From: CAYJNO01 sp964371715
GTDB lineage: Bacteria; Bacillota_I; Bacilli_A; Erysipelotrichales; Erysipelotrichaceae
Direction of reading: 5' to 3'
Length of the DNA stretch: 64,000 bases
Assembly: GCA_964371715.1 (NCBI GenBank)
Contig: CAYJNO010000001.1
Coordinates: 1 to 64,000 of the forward strand
A program made the translations under genes and the position numbers. Position 1 is the stretch's first letter; the number at the start of each line of letters is the position of its first letter. Under the pieces are notes generated by a model. The model saw only the letters and a list, made by a program, of their open reading frames with translations, was not told the origin of the DNA and did no database searches. Of the stretch, positions 34,376-44,448 are shown in pieces.

Positions 34376-37312
34376 ATGAGCGAAAATTTAAATAAAAATA
34401 TTAATACGCCTAAAAAAACAAAGAAAAAAAAGAAGATCAAAGCTAGTAAAATTGCTTTATTAATTGCTAATATTATTATTGGTTTAACTATTTTAGGTGG
34501 AATTACAGGACTTGCTGTAGTTTTATTCTTTGTTAGTGATAAACCAGAGGTGAAATTAGATGACTTTAATTCACAACAATCAAGTCAAATATTTGATGAA
34601 AATGGTAACTTAATTGCTGATGTTGGTGAAACAATCAGAACAAATATTACATATGATGAATTACCAACATCTCTAATTGATGCATTTGTTGCGGTAGAGG
34701 ATTCTCGTTTCTTTGAACATAACGGATTTGATATCCCTCGTTTTGTTAGAGCAATGTTTAACAACTTAATATCTATGAGTTTAGCAGAGGGTGGTTCAAC
34801 GTTTACAATGCAGTTGATTGATAATGTTTATTTTATTGATACTGCAAACGAAGTTTCTACTTTAGAATCAATTAAAAGAAAATTCCAAGAAATTTTCTTA
34901 GCAATGGATGTAGAGCAAATATTAAGTAAAGAAAGAATTTTAGAACTATATTTAAATAAAATTAATTTTGGTGGCTATGGAAATAGTCGTGGTGTTCAAC
35001 AAGCATCACAATTTTATTTTAATAAAGATGTAAGTGAACTTACAATATCTGAAAGTGCATTACTTGCAGGAGTTATCAATGCTCCAACATTATATAATCC
35101 ATTTAATTATTTAGATTATGCAACAGAAAGAAGAGACACAGTTTTATATCTAATGAACTACCATGGTTATATTACAGATTTAGAATACGAATTAGCTTTA
35201 GCTGTAAAAGTTGAAGACTTACTTGTAGATCCATACGACAGAGATGAAGATAGTGCTGGTGAAGGTAATCCATATCAAGCTTATATCGATGTTGTAATTG
35301 CAGAAGCAAAAGAGATTACAGGTTATGATCCAACTGTCGTACCAATGAGAATATACACTTATATGAACGAAGATGTTCAAACACAAATTGATAAGATCCA
35401 AGCTGGAGATGTTGAAGAATTTGAATATCCAGATTCATCAATTGAAATGGCTGTAGTGTCTTATAACAATCATACCGGAGCTGTAAATGGTATTGGTGGT
35501 GGTCGTCACTATGCTGATGGTGGTTCATTACTACTAAACTATGCAACAGATCAATTAAAACAACCAGGTTCAACAGTAAAACCATTTTTATCATATGCAT
35601 TAGCATTTGAAAACTTAGGATGGGCAACATCACACGTGGTTACTGATAAACCTATAAATTATCGTGGAACAAATATTGTTATTAGAAATGCAACTGGTAA
35701 ATATTATGGTGATGTTACTTTAGAATATGCATTTAGTAACTCATTAAATACTCCAGCATTACAAACTTTACAAGAAGTTATTGACGTACAAAATACTGCG
35801 TATGTTGTTCAATATTTAAATTCAATGGGATTTGATCAAGTAACAATTGATAACTTTGACTTAGGTTATGGTATTGGTGGATCAACCTTTGAAGTAACTG
35901 TAGAACAATTAGCTGCAGCAATGGCTACAATGTTAAATGGCGGGGTTTATATAGAACCACATACAATTTCAAAAATTGAATTTATAGATTCAACAGAAGT
36001 ATATGAACCACAATATACTCCAACTACGGTTATAAGTGAACAATCAGCATATATGGTGTCTGAACTAATGTACGATGCAGTATATGGGCCATACTATAAC
36101 TATATGCAAGTATTAGAAGAAGATTATCCAGTATATGCAAAAACAGGTACAACTGACTGGGGAACATCTGGTGTAGAATATGGAATACCTGTTGGAGCTG
36201 CCAAAGATATTTGGATGGTTGGTGGAACTAGTGAATACACTGTCGCAACATGGTATGGCTATCCTAAAGCTGAAAGTGATGTCGACACTTGGATTTCATA
36301 CGAAAAAAATAGTCCTAATGTTCGTGGACATATTACTAATTTAGTATTAGATGCTAACCATATTGACAATGAACCTGAAGCAATACCAAGACCAAGCGGG
36401 CTTGTAAATATTACACATGTTCTAGGTTTATATCCATATACCGCAACTATTGAGAATATGGATTCAAAATTTGTAACTACAGGACTAATTAAGTCAGAAA
36501 ATGCTAGTTTACAAGATCCTTCACAAGTACAAATAGATCCTCTAACTGATTTAGCAGTTACTATCGATGCTTTAGGAAATACTAATATTAAATTCCCAGA
36601 CTATCCAGATGCATCTAAATTATCAGTTGCTCCTGAAGATAAAGATGTAAGTTTATCTGTTGGCAGCATCTATGTTGAAGCATATGGTACACGAATCTTT
36701 GATTGGTCTTGGGTATATGGGCCAATTAGATATAAAGCTGAAATTAAATTAAATGGTGAAGTAGTACATAATTTAACTTCAGAAAATAGTTCTATAGACC
36801 AATTAGTTACATATAAACCAGGTGATTATATCGAGGTTTGTGGTAAATATAGTTATGAAAATGTTGATGTAGCAAGTAATGTTGTATGTAAAGCTTTTGA
36901 AGTTGAAGATAATGATCAATCAATAACATTCTTAGGCGCAAATGCTACTAAAGAAGAAATAGTTGCCTTTGCTACTGCAAATAAACTTATATTAACATAC
37001 AGTGAAATAGCAAGTGATTCACCAAATAAGAATGGTATTTTTATGAATGTTCCTGATGCAACTGGAGCATTAGTTAGAACTCAAGTAAATAGTCAAACAC
37101 TAACAATGAAACAAAGTGAATGGCTGACTCAAAATATTGAAGTAGAAATTTACTATCAATGTCCAGCAAATAGTACTATTGTTGGAAATGGTTGTGTTTG
37201 TGATACAGGTTTTGATGAAACACCTGAAGGAAGTTGTGTAGCTAAACCAACAACTACTCCAGAAGTAACAGTATCACCAGAAACAACACCTGAAGTATCA
37301 CCAGCACCATAA
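34376..37312 (+). CDS. pbp1A: Class A penicillin-binding protein 1 with cysteine-bearing C-terminal tail
   Basis: A bifunctional peptidoglycan synthase. A Lys-rich cytoplasmic tail precedes one membrane helix (about 28-55). The GT51 domain has VAVEDSRFFEHNGFD, GGSTFTMQL and KINFGGYGNSRGVQ. The transpeptidase has PGSTVKPF (catalytic Ser), SNSLNTPAL and AKTGTTDWG. After about residue 640 come beta-rich modules, then QCPANSTIVGNGCVCDTGF and GSC, four cysteines in a compact EGF-like spacing (C-x10-C-x-C-x10-C), and a Thr/Pro tail. At 978 residues it is longer than most class A PBPs. It is co-transcribed with recU. Confidence 0.95.
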   Translation: MSENLNKNINTPKKTKKKKKIKASKIALLIANIIIGLTILGGITGLAVVLFFVSDKPEVKLDDFNSQQSSQIFDENGNLIADVGETIRTNITYDELPTSLIDAFVAVEDSRFFEHNGFDIPRFVRAMFNNLISMSLAEGGSTFTMQLIDNVYFIDTANEVSTLESIKRKFQEIFLAMDVEQILSKERILELYLNKINFGGYGNSRGVQQASQFYFNKDVSELTISESALLAGVINAPTLYNPFNYLDYATERRDTVLYLMNYHGYITDLEYELALAVKVEDLLVDPYDRDEDSAGEGNPYQAYIDVVIAEAKEITGYDPTVVPMRIYTYMNEDVQTQIDKIQAGDVEEFEYPDSSIEMAVVSYNNHTGAVNGIGGGRHYADGGSLLLNYATDQLKQPGSTVKPFLSYALAFENLGWATSHVVTDKPINYRGTNIVIRNATGKYYGDVTLEYAFSNSLNTPALQTLQEVIDVQNTAYVVQYLNSMGFDQVTIDNFDLGYGIGGSTFEVTVEQLAAAMATMLNGGVYIEPHTISKIEFIDSTEVYEPQYTPTTVISEQSAYMVSELMYDAVYGPYYNYMQVLEEDYPVYAKTGTTDWGTSGVEYGIPVGAAKDIWMVGGTSEYTVATWYGYPKAESDVDTWISYEKNSPNVRGHITNLVLDANHIDNEPEAIPRPSGLVNITHVLGLYPYTATIENMDSKFVTTGLIKSENASLQDPSQVQIDPLTDLAVTIDALGNTNIKFPDYPDASKLSVAPEDKDVSLSVGSIYVEAYGTRIFDWSWVYGPIRYKAEIKLNGEVVHNLTSENSSIDQLVTYKPGDYIEVCGKYSYENVDVASNVVCKAFEVEDNDQSITFLGANATKEEIVAFATANKLILTYSEIASDSPNKNGIFMNVPDATGALVRTQVNSQTLTMKQSEWLTQNIEVEIYYQCPANSTIVGNGCVCDTGFDETPEGSCVAKPTTTPEVTVSPETTPEVSPAP

Positions 37313-37334
37313 TAAAAAAAGGAATGAAAAAATT

Positions 37335-37592
37335 TGAACTGCACCCCAATAATTGGAGACAATTAGAAAGGGTGCAGTTTTTTTATAGCAAAACTAACAA
37401 GAGAGCAAAGAATTGAGATTTATGAGTTAAGAAAAAAAGGTAAAGAAATCAAAATAGCTACGATTGATGAATATAGTTTATATAATAACAAATGAATTAA
37501 GACAAAATTAAAAGGATTGACTCCTGTACAATACAAGAGTCAATCTTTAAGCTTATCCTAATTCAATTTATCCAACAAATGGGGTTCGGTTA
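37335..37592 (+). mobile_element. Internally deleted IS3-family (IS150-like) remnant
   Basis: Ends TGAACTGCACCCCA and, inverted, TAACCGAACCCCA are imperfect terminal repeats that continue with TTGGA. AAAATT flanks both sides (37329-37334 and 37593-37598). Inside, an ATA-initiated frame from 37385 reads AKLTREQRIEIYELRKKG, an orfA N-terminus, then runs in frame into YNNK, a TGA, and IKTKLKGLTPVQYKSQS, an orfB C-terminus. About a kilobase of transposase is therefore missing. AACTGCACCC / GGGTGCAGTT followed by T (37337-37384) also makes a terminator for pbp1. It cannot move by itself. Confidence 0.8.
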
Positions 37593-37597
37593 AAAAT

Positions 37598-38245
37598 TTA
37601 TCCATTCCTTTTATTTATTATTGGATTTAATACTTTTAAATGTACTTTATTACTCTTCACAATTTCCATCAATACACCAATTGCTTCACTTTTGTGTTCA
37701 TCATGTATGAATTTAACTGTTTTAATTCTCATTTTATTTTTTATTAATGACTCATTAATATCATTATAATTCATTGCTCGATTTACAAGATAAATTCTAC
37801 CATTATCATTTAATAGTCTATTAAATGATTCAATTAATTCATCTAATGTTAAGTCAATTGCGTGTCTTTGGTACTTTAATAAGTTATTTTCATTAATTAA
37901 ATTATTATTAAAATATGGTGGATTGCACACAATAACATCAAAGCGTTCATGTTTAAAGTCTTTAACATTACTATGATATAAATTAGCTTTTACATTATTT
38001 AACTCAAGATTTTTAGCAGCTAACTTTAGGGCTTCTTCTAATACATCTATACCAACCCTTGTCACATCTTTATCCTTTGTATATAAAAGTAATGCTCCAT
38101 TATTACAACCAATATCCAAAATACTTTCATTATCTTTAACTTTTAAAAACTCTCCTAATAATATAGTATCTGTATTAATTCTAAACATGTCTTTTCTTTG
38201 TTTTAATTTAATATTTATTTTTGGTAAATAATCATAAGTTTCCAT
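37598..38245 (-). CDS. trmN6: TrmN6-like N6-adenine methyltransferase (YabB family)
   Basis: Expected to methylate A37 of tRNA1-Val. SAM motif I ILDIGCNNGALLL, acidic loop RVGIDVLEEAL, and the base-binding NPPY motif in VIVCNPPYFNN. The upstream Lys/Arg-rich block FRINTDTILLGEF is the family's typical start. At 215 residues it is slightly short. Its ATG lies inside the histidine kinase end (14-base overlap), so it is the last gene of the dnaE operon. Substrate assignment is by family only. Confidence 0.85.
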   Translation of the reverse strand: METYDYLPKINIKLKQRKDMFRINTDTILLGEFLKVKDNESILDIGCNNGALLLYTKDKDVTRVGIDVLEEALKLAAKNLELNNVKANLYHSNVKDFKHERFDVIVCNPPYFNNNLINENNLLKYQRHAIDLTLDELIESFNRLLNDNGRIYLVNRAMNYNDINESLIKNKMRIKTVKFIHDEHKSEAIGVLMEIVKSNKVHLKVLNPIINKRNG

Positions 38246-39695
38246 CAGTATATTCCTTATCTAATTCAAAATAAAATGTTGAACCTTTTTTTCTTTTACT
38301 TATTGCGCCATATTTTGCATTATGAGAATCTAGTATTGCTTTACTAATTGCTAAGCCTAGTCCTGTACTATTTGAATTTCTTTTAAATTGTTTATCTATT
38401 TTATAATATCTATCCCAAATATATGGTAAATCAGTTTCACTAATTCCAACACCTTGATCAATTACTTCAAAGCGTATTTTATTATTTTTACTCGTTAGCT
38501 TAATTGTGATTGTCGTTTTATCATATGAATGTTTAATTGCATTAGAAATAAAGTTATAAATCACACGCGATAATTTTATGGTATCACCATAACATATAAT
38601 ATTTGGTTCAATAATTAAGTTTGAATAGATATTTGCTTTAGCAAGCATTATATTAAATGAAGAATAGATATCTTCTACCAACTCACTTAGGTTAAAATTA
38701 ATTCGATTTACAATAACATGGTCACTTTGTAATTGACCAAGAGTTTGCATATCTGTGACTAATTGATTTAAAAAATCAGATTCTTTCATAATTACATCTA
38801 AGTGTTCTTCTCTTTTTATTTTATCATCGCCAGAGATATCTTTTATCATCTCTGCATATGCTTTAATCATTGTTAGTGGCGTCTTAATATCATGTGAAAT
38901 ATTAGCAATTAGATCTGTTCTTAATTCATCAATTTTACCTAAACGATTTGTTACATCATTTAATGTGTTAGCCAGATCATTTATTTCACTATAAGAGTTT
39001 ACACTGAAATAGGTATTATAATCACCATTCATTAATCTATTTGCACTTTTTTTCATATCAATTATTGGACTAGCTAATCTTTTGCTTACATAAATAGAAA
39101 TCATTAATGCAAAAAAGGTTACAATAAATGCTAAATAATATAACTGATTAGTAAAGAAACTAATAATAGAATCAATAGGTTCTAATGGACTGTTTACGAA
39201 AACATAATAATTTGCCAAATTATCATTTATTTCTTCACCATAAATTATCATTTCTTGTCCACTTACTTCACTTGTTTTTTCTAATGAATATATTGTTAAA
39301 TTATTACTAAAACTATTAACTAAATGCTCTCCAGTTTCATATGGAATAAAACTTTGCCCATTTAGCTCAATAACATCATTAAACATACATAATGATCCTA
39401 AACTGTCTGCTTGATATATGACATTTCCTACGTCATTATATATTGCTATGCACGCATTATTATTTATTGTTAGTTGTAAAACATCTTCAATATTAGATTC
39501 ACTTAAATAATCTATGTTTATCATTTTTTCAGCGATTGAATCAATAATTAACCCTACACTTTCAACTTTAATGTTACGATAATATGGTTTGATTAGTGAG
39601 ATTTGTAAAATACCCAATATTAAAAGTGTCCCCATTGCTACAGCAAAAAAAGACAACCACATATTAAATCGTATACCATTAAAATTAATCTTCAA
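38232..39695 (-). CDS. Sensor histidine kinase
   Basis: Two membrane helices (about 11-33 and 182-203) frame an extracellular sensor of about 150 residues that matches nothing I know. HAMP (about 204-256), HisKA with ANISHDIKTPLTMIKAYAEM (phospho-His), and HATPase with ISNAIKHS, DQGVGISE and STGLGLAISKAIL follow. The 487 residues are typical. The start is TTG with AGGA seven bases upstream, overlapping the regulator's last codons. It is the partner of the adjacent regulator. Confidence 0.92.
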   Translation of the reverse strand: MKINFNGIRFNMWLSFFAVAMGTLLILGILQISLIKPYYRNIKVESVGLIIDSIAEKMINIDYLSESNIEDVLQLTINNNACIAIYNDVGNVIYQADSLGSLCMFNDVIELNGQSFIPYETGEHLVNSFSNNLTIYSLEKTSEVSGQEMIIYGEEINDNLANYYVFVNSPLEPIDSIISFFTNQLYYLAFIVTFFALMISIYVSKRLASPIIDMKKSANRLMNGDYNTYFSVNSYSEINDLANTLNDVTNRLGKIDELRTDLIANISHDIKTPLTMIKAYAEMIKDISGDDKIKREEHLDVIMKESDFLNQLVTDMQTLGQLQSDHVIVNRINFNLSELVEDIYSSFNIMLAKANIYSNLIIEPNIICYGDTIKLSRVIYNFISNAIKHSYDKTTITIKLTSKNNKIRFEVIDQGVGISETDLPYIWDRYYKIDKQFKRNSNSTGLGLAISKAILDSHNAKYGAISKRKKGSTFYFELDKEYTDGNL

Positions 39696-40347
39696 ATTTG
39701 TATCCTACCCCTCTCATAGTAATAATTTTATCACGATATTGTTTTAAATTATGTCTAAGCATTTTAATATGAGTATCAACAGTACGATCATCACCACTAT
39801 AGTCATATTTCCAAATATCATTTAATAATTTTTCACGAGATAATGCTATGTTTTTATTTGTTACTAAATAATATAATAACTCATACTCTTTTGGTGTTAC
39901 ATTAATTTTTTCATCATCAATAAAGATACTTCTTGCTTTAACATCAATTAGTAAAGTATCGATAGATATAAGTTCTTCAACAGTTTTTGAACTTCTATCG
40001 ATTACTACTTTAATTCTAGCCATTAGTTCCTTTGGTGAAAAAGGCTTTGTAACATAATCATCAATGCCTAAATCAAATGAAAACAACTTATCATGCTCTT
40101 CATTTCTCGCGCTTAACATGATAACAGGTGTATTTTTAATTTCTTTAATTTTTTTACATGTACTAAATCCATCTAGTTTTGGCATCATTATATCTAGTAA
40201 GATACAATTAAAATCATTCTCTTTTACTAGTTCAATAGCTTCATAACCATCACCTGCTTCATAAACTTCATAACCACTTAATTTTGCATACTCTTTTACA
40301 ACTTCTCTTATTTTTAATTCATCATCTACAATTAATATTTTAGCCAT
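39685..40347 (-). CDS. OmpR/PhoB-family response regulator
   Basis: The receiver domain has ILIVDDELKIREV, phospho-acceptor Asp in CILLDIMMPKLDGF, and the Lys in DDYVTKPFSPKEL. The C-terminal winged helix has TPKEYELLYYLVTNKNIALS and DDRTVDTHIKMLRHNLKQY. Its ATG overlaps the end of dnaE by 8 bases, so the two-component system probably depends on the dnaE promoter. The regulon is unknown. Confidence 0.93.
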   Translation of the reverse strand: MAKILIVDDELKIREVVKEYAKLSGYEVYEAGDGYEAIELVKENDFNCILLDIMMPKLDGFSTCKKIKEIKNTPVIMLSARNEEHDKLFSFDLGIDDYVTKPFSPKELMARIKVVIDRSSKTVEELISIDTLLIDVKARSIFIDDEKINVTPKEYELLYYLVTNKNIALSREKLLNDIWKYDYSGDDRTVDTHIKMLRHNLKQYRDKIITMRGVGYKFED

Positions 40348-43300
40348 CGATATTTTCTCCTTGTGTTTTTATAATTTCAATTTTTTTTACTAAACATGAA
40401 TTTTCTTTATCGTTGTTACCTTCAAAGATAACAAATGAATTAACAACTAATTCTTCTATATGTTGTTTATAAAGATACGGCATAACTACAAGATCTATAT
40501 TGCTTGTATCATCACTTATATTAATAAAAGCCATAAGTTCTCCTGTTTTTGTTTTATGCTGTTTTACCCGTTCAATCATACCAACACCCTTTATATATTT
40601 AAAACTATTTGCAATTTTAATTAAAGGTACATCAATAATATTATGTTGTTTTTTTAGTTCATTTATTGGGTGAACACTATAATAAAAACCTAATGCTTCT
40701 TTCTCCTTTTGACCTTTTCGCATTTTATCATCTTTAGCATGAATTAATGCAGGTTTAGAAACTAGACTATAGTTGAAAATTGGTCCATCTTCTTTTTCAA
40801 TTCTTATTATATCAGCATAATCTATAACTTTTTTTAAAGATTTAATCATTGTTAATCTACTTAGATTAAAACAATCTAGTGCACCTGCACTAATCATCAT
40901 TTCAAGCACTTTTATACTAACTTTATGAGCAGTTACTCTTACAATAAAATCATAATAATCATTAAATTGTGATTTATTTCTTTCTTCCAATATTATCTTT
41001 GTAACATTTAAAGTAACTGTTTTAATTAATGTTAATGGCATAATTAATCCCTGTTCACATACTGTATAATGTGAATTTGAAATATTTACATTAACACCAA
41101 TAATATTAATAACTTTCTTAGATTCATGAATATATTCACTTGTTTTAAGTTCTGAATTAATTACACTATTCAATAAAGACTGATAAAAATAAATTGGATA
41201 ATTTGCTTTAAAATACGCTAATTGATAGGCAATTAATCCATAGGCAACTGAATGAGATTTATTAAATCCATAATCTGCAAATCGCATTATTAATTCATAT
41301 AATTTTTTTGCTAAACCTAAACTATATCCGTTTTTAATAGCTCCATCAATAAATTCTTGTGATAAGCTTTCTAGTTCCTCTTTATTTTTTTTACTCATTG
41401 CTTTACGTAAGATATCAGCTTTAGCCAAACTAAAACTAGCCATTCTTTGAGCAATCATCATGATTTGTTCTTGATAAACAATTATTCCATAAGTTTCTTT
41501 TAAAATTGGTATTAAGTCTTGATGTAAGTATTCTACTTTACTTGGATTATACCTATTTTCTATGAATGTTGGTATATTTTGCATTGGTCCTGGTCTAAAT
41601 AAAGCTATACATGCAACTATATCTTCAAATTTCTCAGGTTTTAAACGTTTTAATAAACTTTTCATTCCATCTGATTCTAGTTGAAATACTCCTAGTGTTT
41701 TTGCTGAATTTACTATCTCAAATGTTCTTTTATCATTTAATGGAATCTTATAAATATCAAATTCATGTATTTTATTAATATTATTTGTTATTTCATCAAT
41801 TATAGTTAGATTTCTAAGCCCTAATAAATCCATTTTTATTAATCCTAGTTGCTCTAAATGTTCCATCGTGTATTGTGTTACATAAGAATTATTTATCGTA
41901 TCAATTAACGGTAATACTTCATTAATATTTTTATCACTTATGACAACACCTGCAGCATGTATTGATGTATGTCTTGGAATACCTTCTAATTTCAAAGCTA
42001 CTTTAAACATTTCTATCAATGCTTTATCACTATTTATTAATTGTTTAAAAGGTAAATACTCATTATAAGCTTTAGTTAAAGTCATATTTAAGACACTAGG
42101 TATTGTTTTACTGACTTGTTCTGCTTTACTTAAGGGAATTCCTAAAACTTTTGAAACATCTTTTACAACTTGTCTTGCCTTCATGGTATTAAAGGTAATT
42201 ATATTTGCAAAATGATCTTTTCCATAAGTATCTTTTACATAATCAATTATTTCATTTCTTCTGTTATCAGGAAGATCCATATCAATATCAGGCATACTAA
42301 TTCTTTCAGGATTTAAAAATCTTTCAAATAGTAAGTCATATTTAATGGGATCAACATGAGTTATTCCAAGACAATAAGATACTAACGAACCTGCAGCACT
42401 TCCTCTTCCTGGACCTACATAGATGTTTACTGTTTTTGCATATCTTACAATATCATAAACAATCAAAAAATAATCTTCAAAATTCATTTGTAAAATTACG
42501 TTTAATTCATATTTTAAGCGTTTTACATAAATATCTGTTACTTTATTATTTAAGCGTTTTTTTAAACCAGCTTGACATAGATGTATTAAATAATCTTTAG
42601 ATGAAATATCACCTTTAACTTTAAATTTTGGCAAGCTTGTTATGTTACTATCTAAACTAATATCAATCATTTCTGCAATTTTATTTGTATTCTCTAAATC
42701 TTTAGAATCATATAAACTTTGCATTTCTTCTTTAGTTCTAAAATAACGATTATTTTCAACAACCAATGTTTTATCATTTATTGTTAAGTTATTTTTAACC
42801 CCTTTTAATATTTTATATAGATAATTATCTTCTTTATTAATATAGTATATTTTTGATAAAGCTATTGTTTCAATTTCAAGTCTATCACACACACTTTTTA
42901 AAACATCATTCATTTGTTTAAAATATGAACCATCATTATATGAAATTGCCATATAAAAATCCTGATAATCATTTTTAAATTCTTCTAGTTTTAACTGTAA
43001 TTTATCATGGTCTTTAAAATATTCTTCAAAATGACCACCTTCACCATACATTATTAGAATATTATCTTCCATATAATCTTGAAGTTTCGATATTTCTACT
43101 ACTTGATTTAGTTCAATATAAGTAGATAATTTAAATAGTTGATGCATTCCTTGATTCGTTTTACTTATAATTAGGGCTTTTGCTTTAATTTCATCATATA
43201 ATAATTCAATTTCCAACCCTACTATTGGTTTTATATTGTGTTTCTTACAGCTCTTTAAAAAGGCCATTGTACCATGCATTGTTTTAAAATCTGTTAAAGA

Positions 43301-43405
43301 TACGCTTTGATAACCGTATTCTTTAGCTTTAAGAACAATTTGTTCAATAGCCGTTGGACTTTGTAATAATGAGAAATAAGATCGAGTATGTAAATGTGTT
43401 AGCAT
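40340..43405 (-). CDS. dnaE: DNA polymerase III alpha subunit, DnaE type
   Basis: A replicative polymerase. The PHP domain starts MLTHLHTRSYFSLLQS and continues SLTDFKTMHGTMAF. Palm motifs GPGRGSAAGSLVSYCLG and PDIDMDLPDNRR hold the catalytic Asp residues. IIVYQEQIMMIAQRMA and FNKSHSVAYGLIAYQ follow, with a C-terminal OB-fold (GVMINISDDTSN-type block near 980). The 1021 residues fit the shorter DnaE of low-GC Gram-positives; PolC is not in this window. AAGGGG precedes the ATG. It heads a dnaE-regulator-kinase-trmN6 operon. Confidence 0.95.
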   Translation of the reverse strand: MLTHLHTRSYFSLLQSPTAIEQIVLKAKEYGYQSVSLTDFKTMHGTMAFLKSCKKHNIKPIVGLEIELLYDEIKAKALIISKTNQGMHQLFKLSTYIELNQVVEISKLQDYMEDNILIMYGEGGHFEEYFKDHDKLQLKLEEFKNDYQDFYMAISYNDGSYFKQMNDVLKSVCDRLEIETIALSKIYYINKEDNYLYKILKGVKNNLTINDKTLVVENNRYFRTKEEMQSLYDSKDLENTNKIAEMIDISLDSNITSLPKFKVKGDISSKDYLIHLCQAGLKKRLNNKVTDIYVKRLKYELNVILQMNFEDYFLIVYDIVRYAKTVNIYVGPGRGSAAGSLVSYCLGITHVDPIKYDLLFERFLNPERISMPDIDMDLPDNRRNEIIDYVKDTYGKDHFANIITFNTMKARQVVKDVSKVLGIPLSKAEQVSKTIPSVLNMTLTKAYNEYLPFKQLINSDKALIEMFKVALKLEGIPRHTSIHAAGVVISDKNINEVLPLIDTINNSYVTQYTMEHLEQLGLIKMDLLGLRNLTIIDEITNNINKIHEFDIYKIPLNDKRTFEIVNSAKTLGVFQLESDGMKSLLKRLKPEKFEDIVACIALFRPGPMQNIPTFIENRYNPSKVEYLHQDLIPILKETYGIIVYQEQIMMIAQRMASFSLAKADILRKAMSKKNKEELESLSQEFIDGAIKNGYSLGLAKKLYELIMRFADYGFNKSHSVAYGLIAYQLAYFKANYPIYFYQSLLNSVINSELKTSEYIHESKKVINIIGVNVNISNSHYTVCEQGLIMPLTLIKTVTLNVTKIILEERNKSQFNDYYDFIVRVTAHKVSIKVLEMMISAGALDCFNLSRLTMIKSLKKVIDYADIIRIEKEDGPIFNYSLVSKPALIHAKDDKMRKGQKEKEALGFYYSVHPINELKKQHNIIDVPLIKIANSFKYIKGVGMIERVKQHKTKTGELMAFINISDDTSNIDLVVMPYLYKQHIEELVVNSFVIFEGNNDKENSCLVKKIEIIKTQGENIDG

Positions 43406-43453
43406 TAGAAGTCCCCTTTACTAACTTTATTATACTATAGTTATGATGTTTTT

Positions 43454-44368
43454 TTAATCAAATAAAGATGTAGAAATATATCTTTCTCCTGTATCTGGCA
43501 AAATTACAACTATTGATTTATTTTTAAAACTTTTAGATAGTTCAATTGCTGCCTTTAGTGCTGCACCACTTGAAATACCTACTAAAAGACCTTCATGTTT
43601 TGCTAATAATTTACTATGTATTAATGCATCATCGCTTGAAACTTTAATTATTTTATCTATAATATCTAAATCTAAGATATCAGGTTTGAAACCAGCTCCA
43701 ATACCTTGTATTTTATGCGGCCCCTTTATTCCTTCACTTAAAAAAGGAGATTCTAAAGGTTCAACTCCTACTACATTTATATTTGATAGTTGTTCTTTTA
43801 GTTTTCTACCTATTCCAGTAATTGTTCCACCAGTCCCAATACCACTTACTAAAAAATCAACTTCTGATAAGTCATTTAAAATTTCAATTGCTGTATTTTC
43901 ATAATGTGCTTTGGGATTATTTTCATTTATAAATTGACCTAATACTATAGAATTATCTATTTCTTTATTTAGTTCTTCTGCTACTTCTATAGCTTTTAGC
44001 ATACCAAGTTCACCCGGTGTTAAAACTAGTTTGGCTCCATATTGTTTAATTATTTTTTGTCTTTCTATACTCATTGTACTTGGTATAACAATAATACACT
44101 TTAAATTTAGACTAGCGCATATCATTGCCATTGCAACACCTGTATTACCACTTGTAGGCTCAATTAATGTTGTATTATTATTTATAAGATTTTGCTTTAA
44201 TCCATATTCTATCATCGATAGTACTGGACGATCTTTAATAGATCCACCTGGATTATTTGCTTCAATTTTTACATAAATTTTATTATTTAAATTTAATAAC
44301 TTCTCCAAATTATTACATCTCAATAGTGGTGTATTTCCAATTAATTCTTTTACATTGTTTACTAACAT
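43454..44368 (-). CDS. cysK: Cysteine synthase (O-acetylserine sulfhydrylase)
   Basis: Makes cysteine from O-acetylserine and sulfide with PLP. The PLP lysine is in NPGGSIKDRPVLSM, the substrate loop is PTSGNTGVAMAMI, and GTGGTITGIGRKLKE binds phosphate. It ends VVILPDTGERYISTSLF. The 304 residues are normal. It diverges from cysE, which makes its substrate, across about 80 bases that must hold both promoters. GGAGG lies before the ATG. Confidence 0.95.
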   Translation of the reverse strand: MLVNNVKELIGNTPLLRCNNLEKLLNLNNKIYVKIEANNPGGSIKDRPVLSMIEYGLKQNLINNNTTLIEPTSGNTGVAMAMICASLNLKCIIVIPSTMSIERQKIIKQYGAKLVLTPGELGMLKAIEVAEELNKEIDNSIVLGQFINENNPKAHYENTAIEILNDLSEVDFLVSGIGTGGTITGIGRKLKEQLSNINVVGVEPLESPFLSEGIKGPHKIQGIGAGFKPDILDLDIIDKIIKVSSDDALIHSKLLAKHEGLLVGISSGAALKAAIELSKSFKNKSIVVILPDTGERYISTSLFD

Positions 44369-44448
44369 ATTATAGTTACCTCCAATTAAAGCATAGCATA
44401 TGTCTAATAAATTTTATTGTGATATACTAAGCAATATGGAGAAAAATT

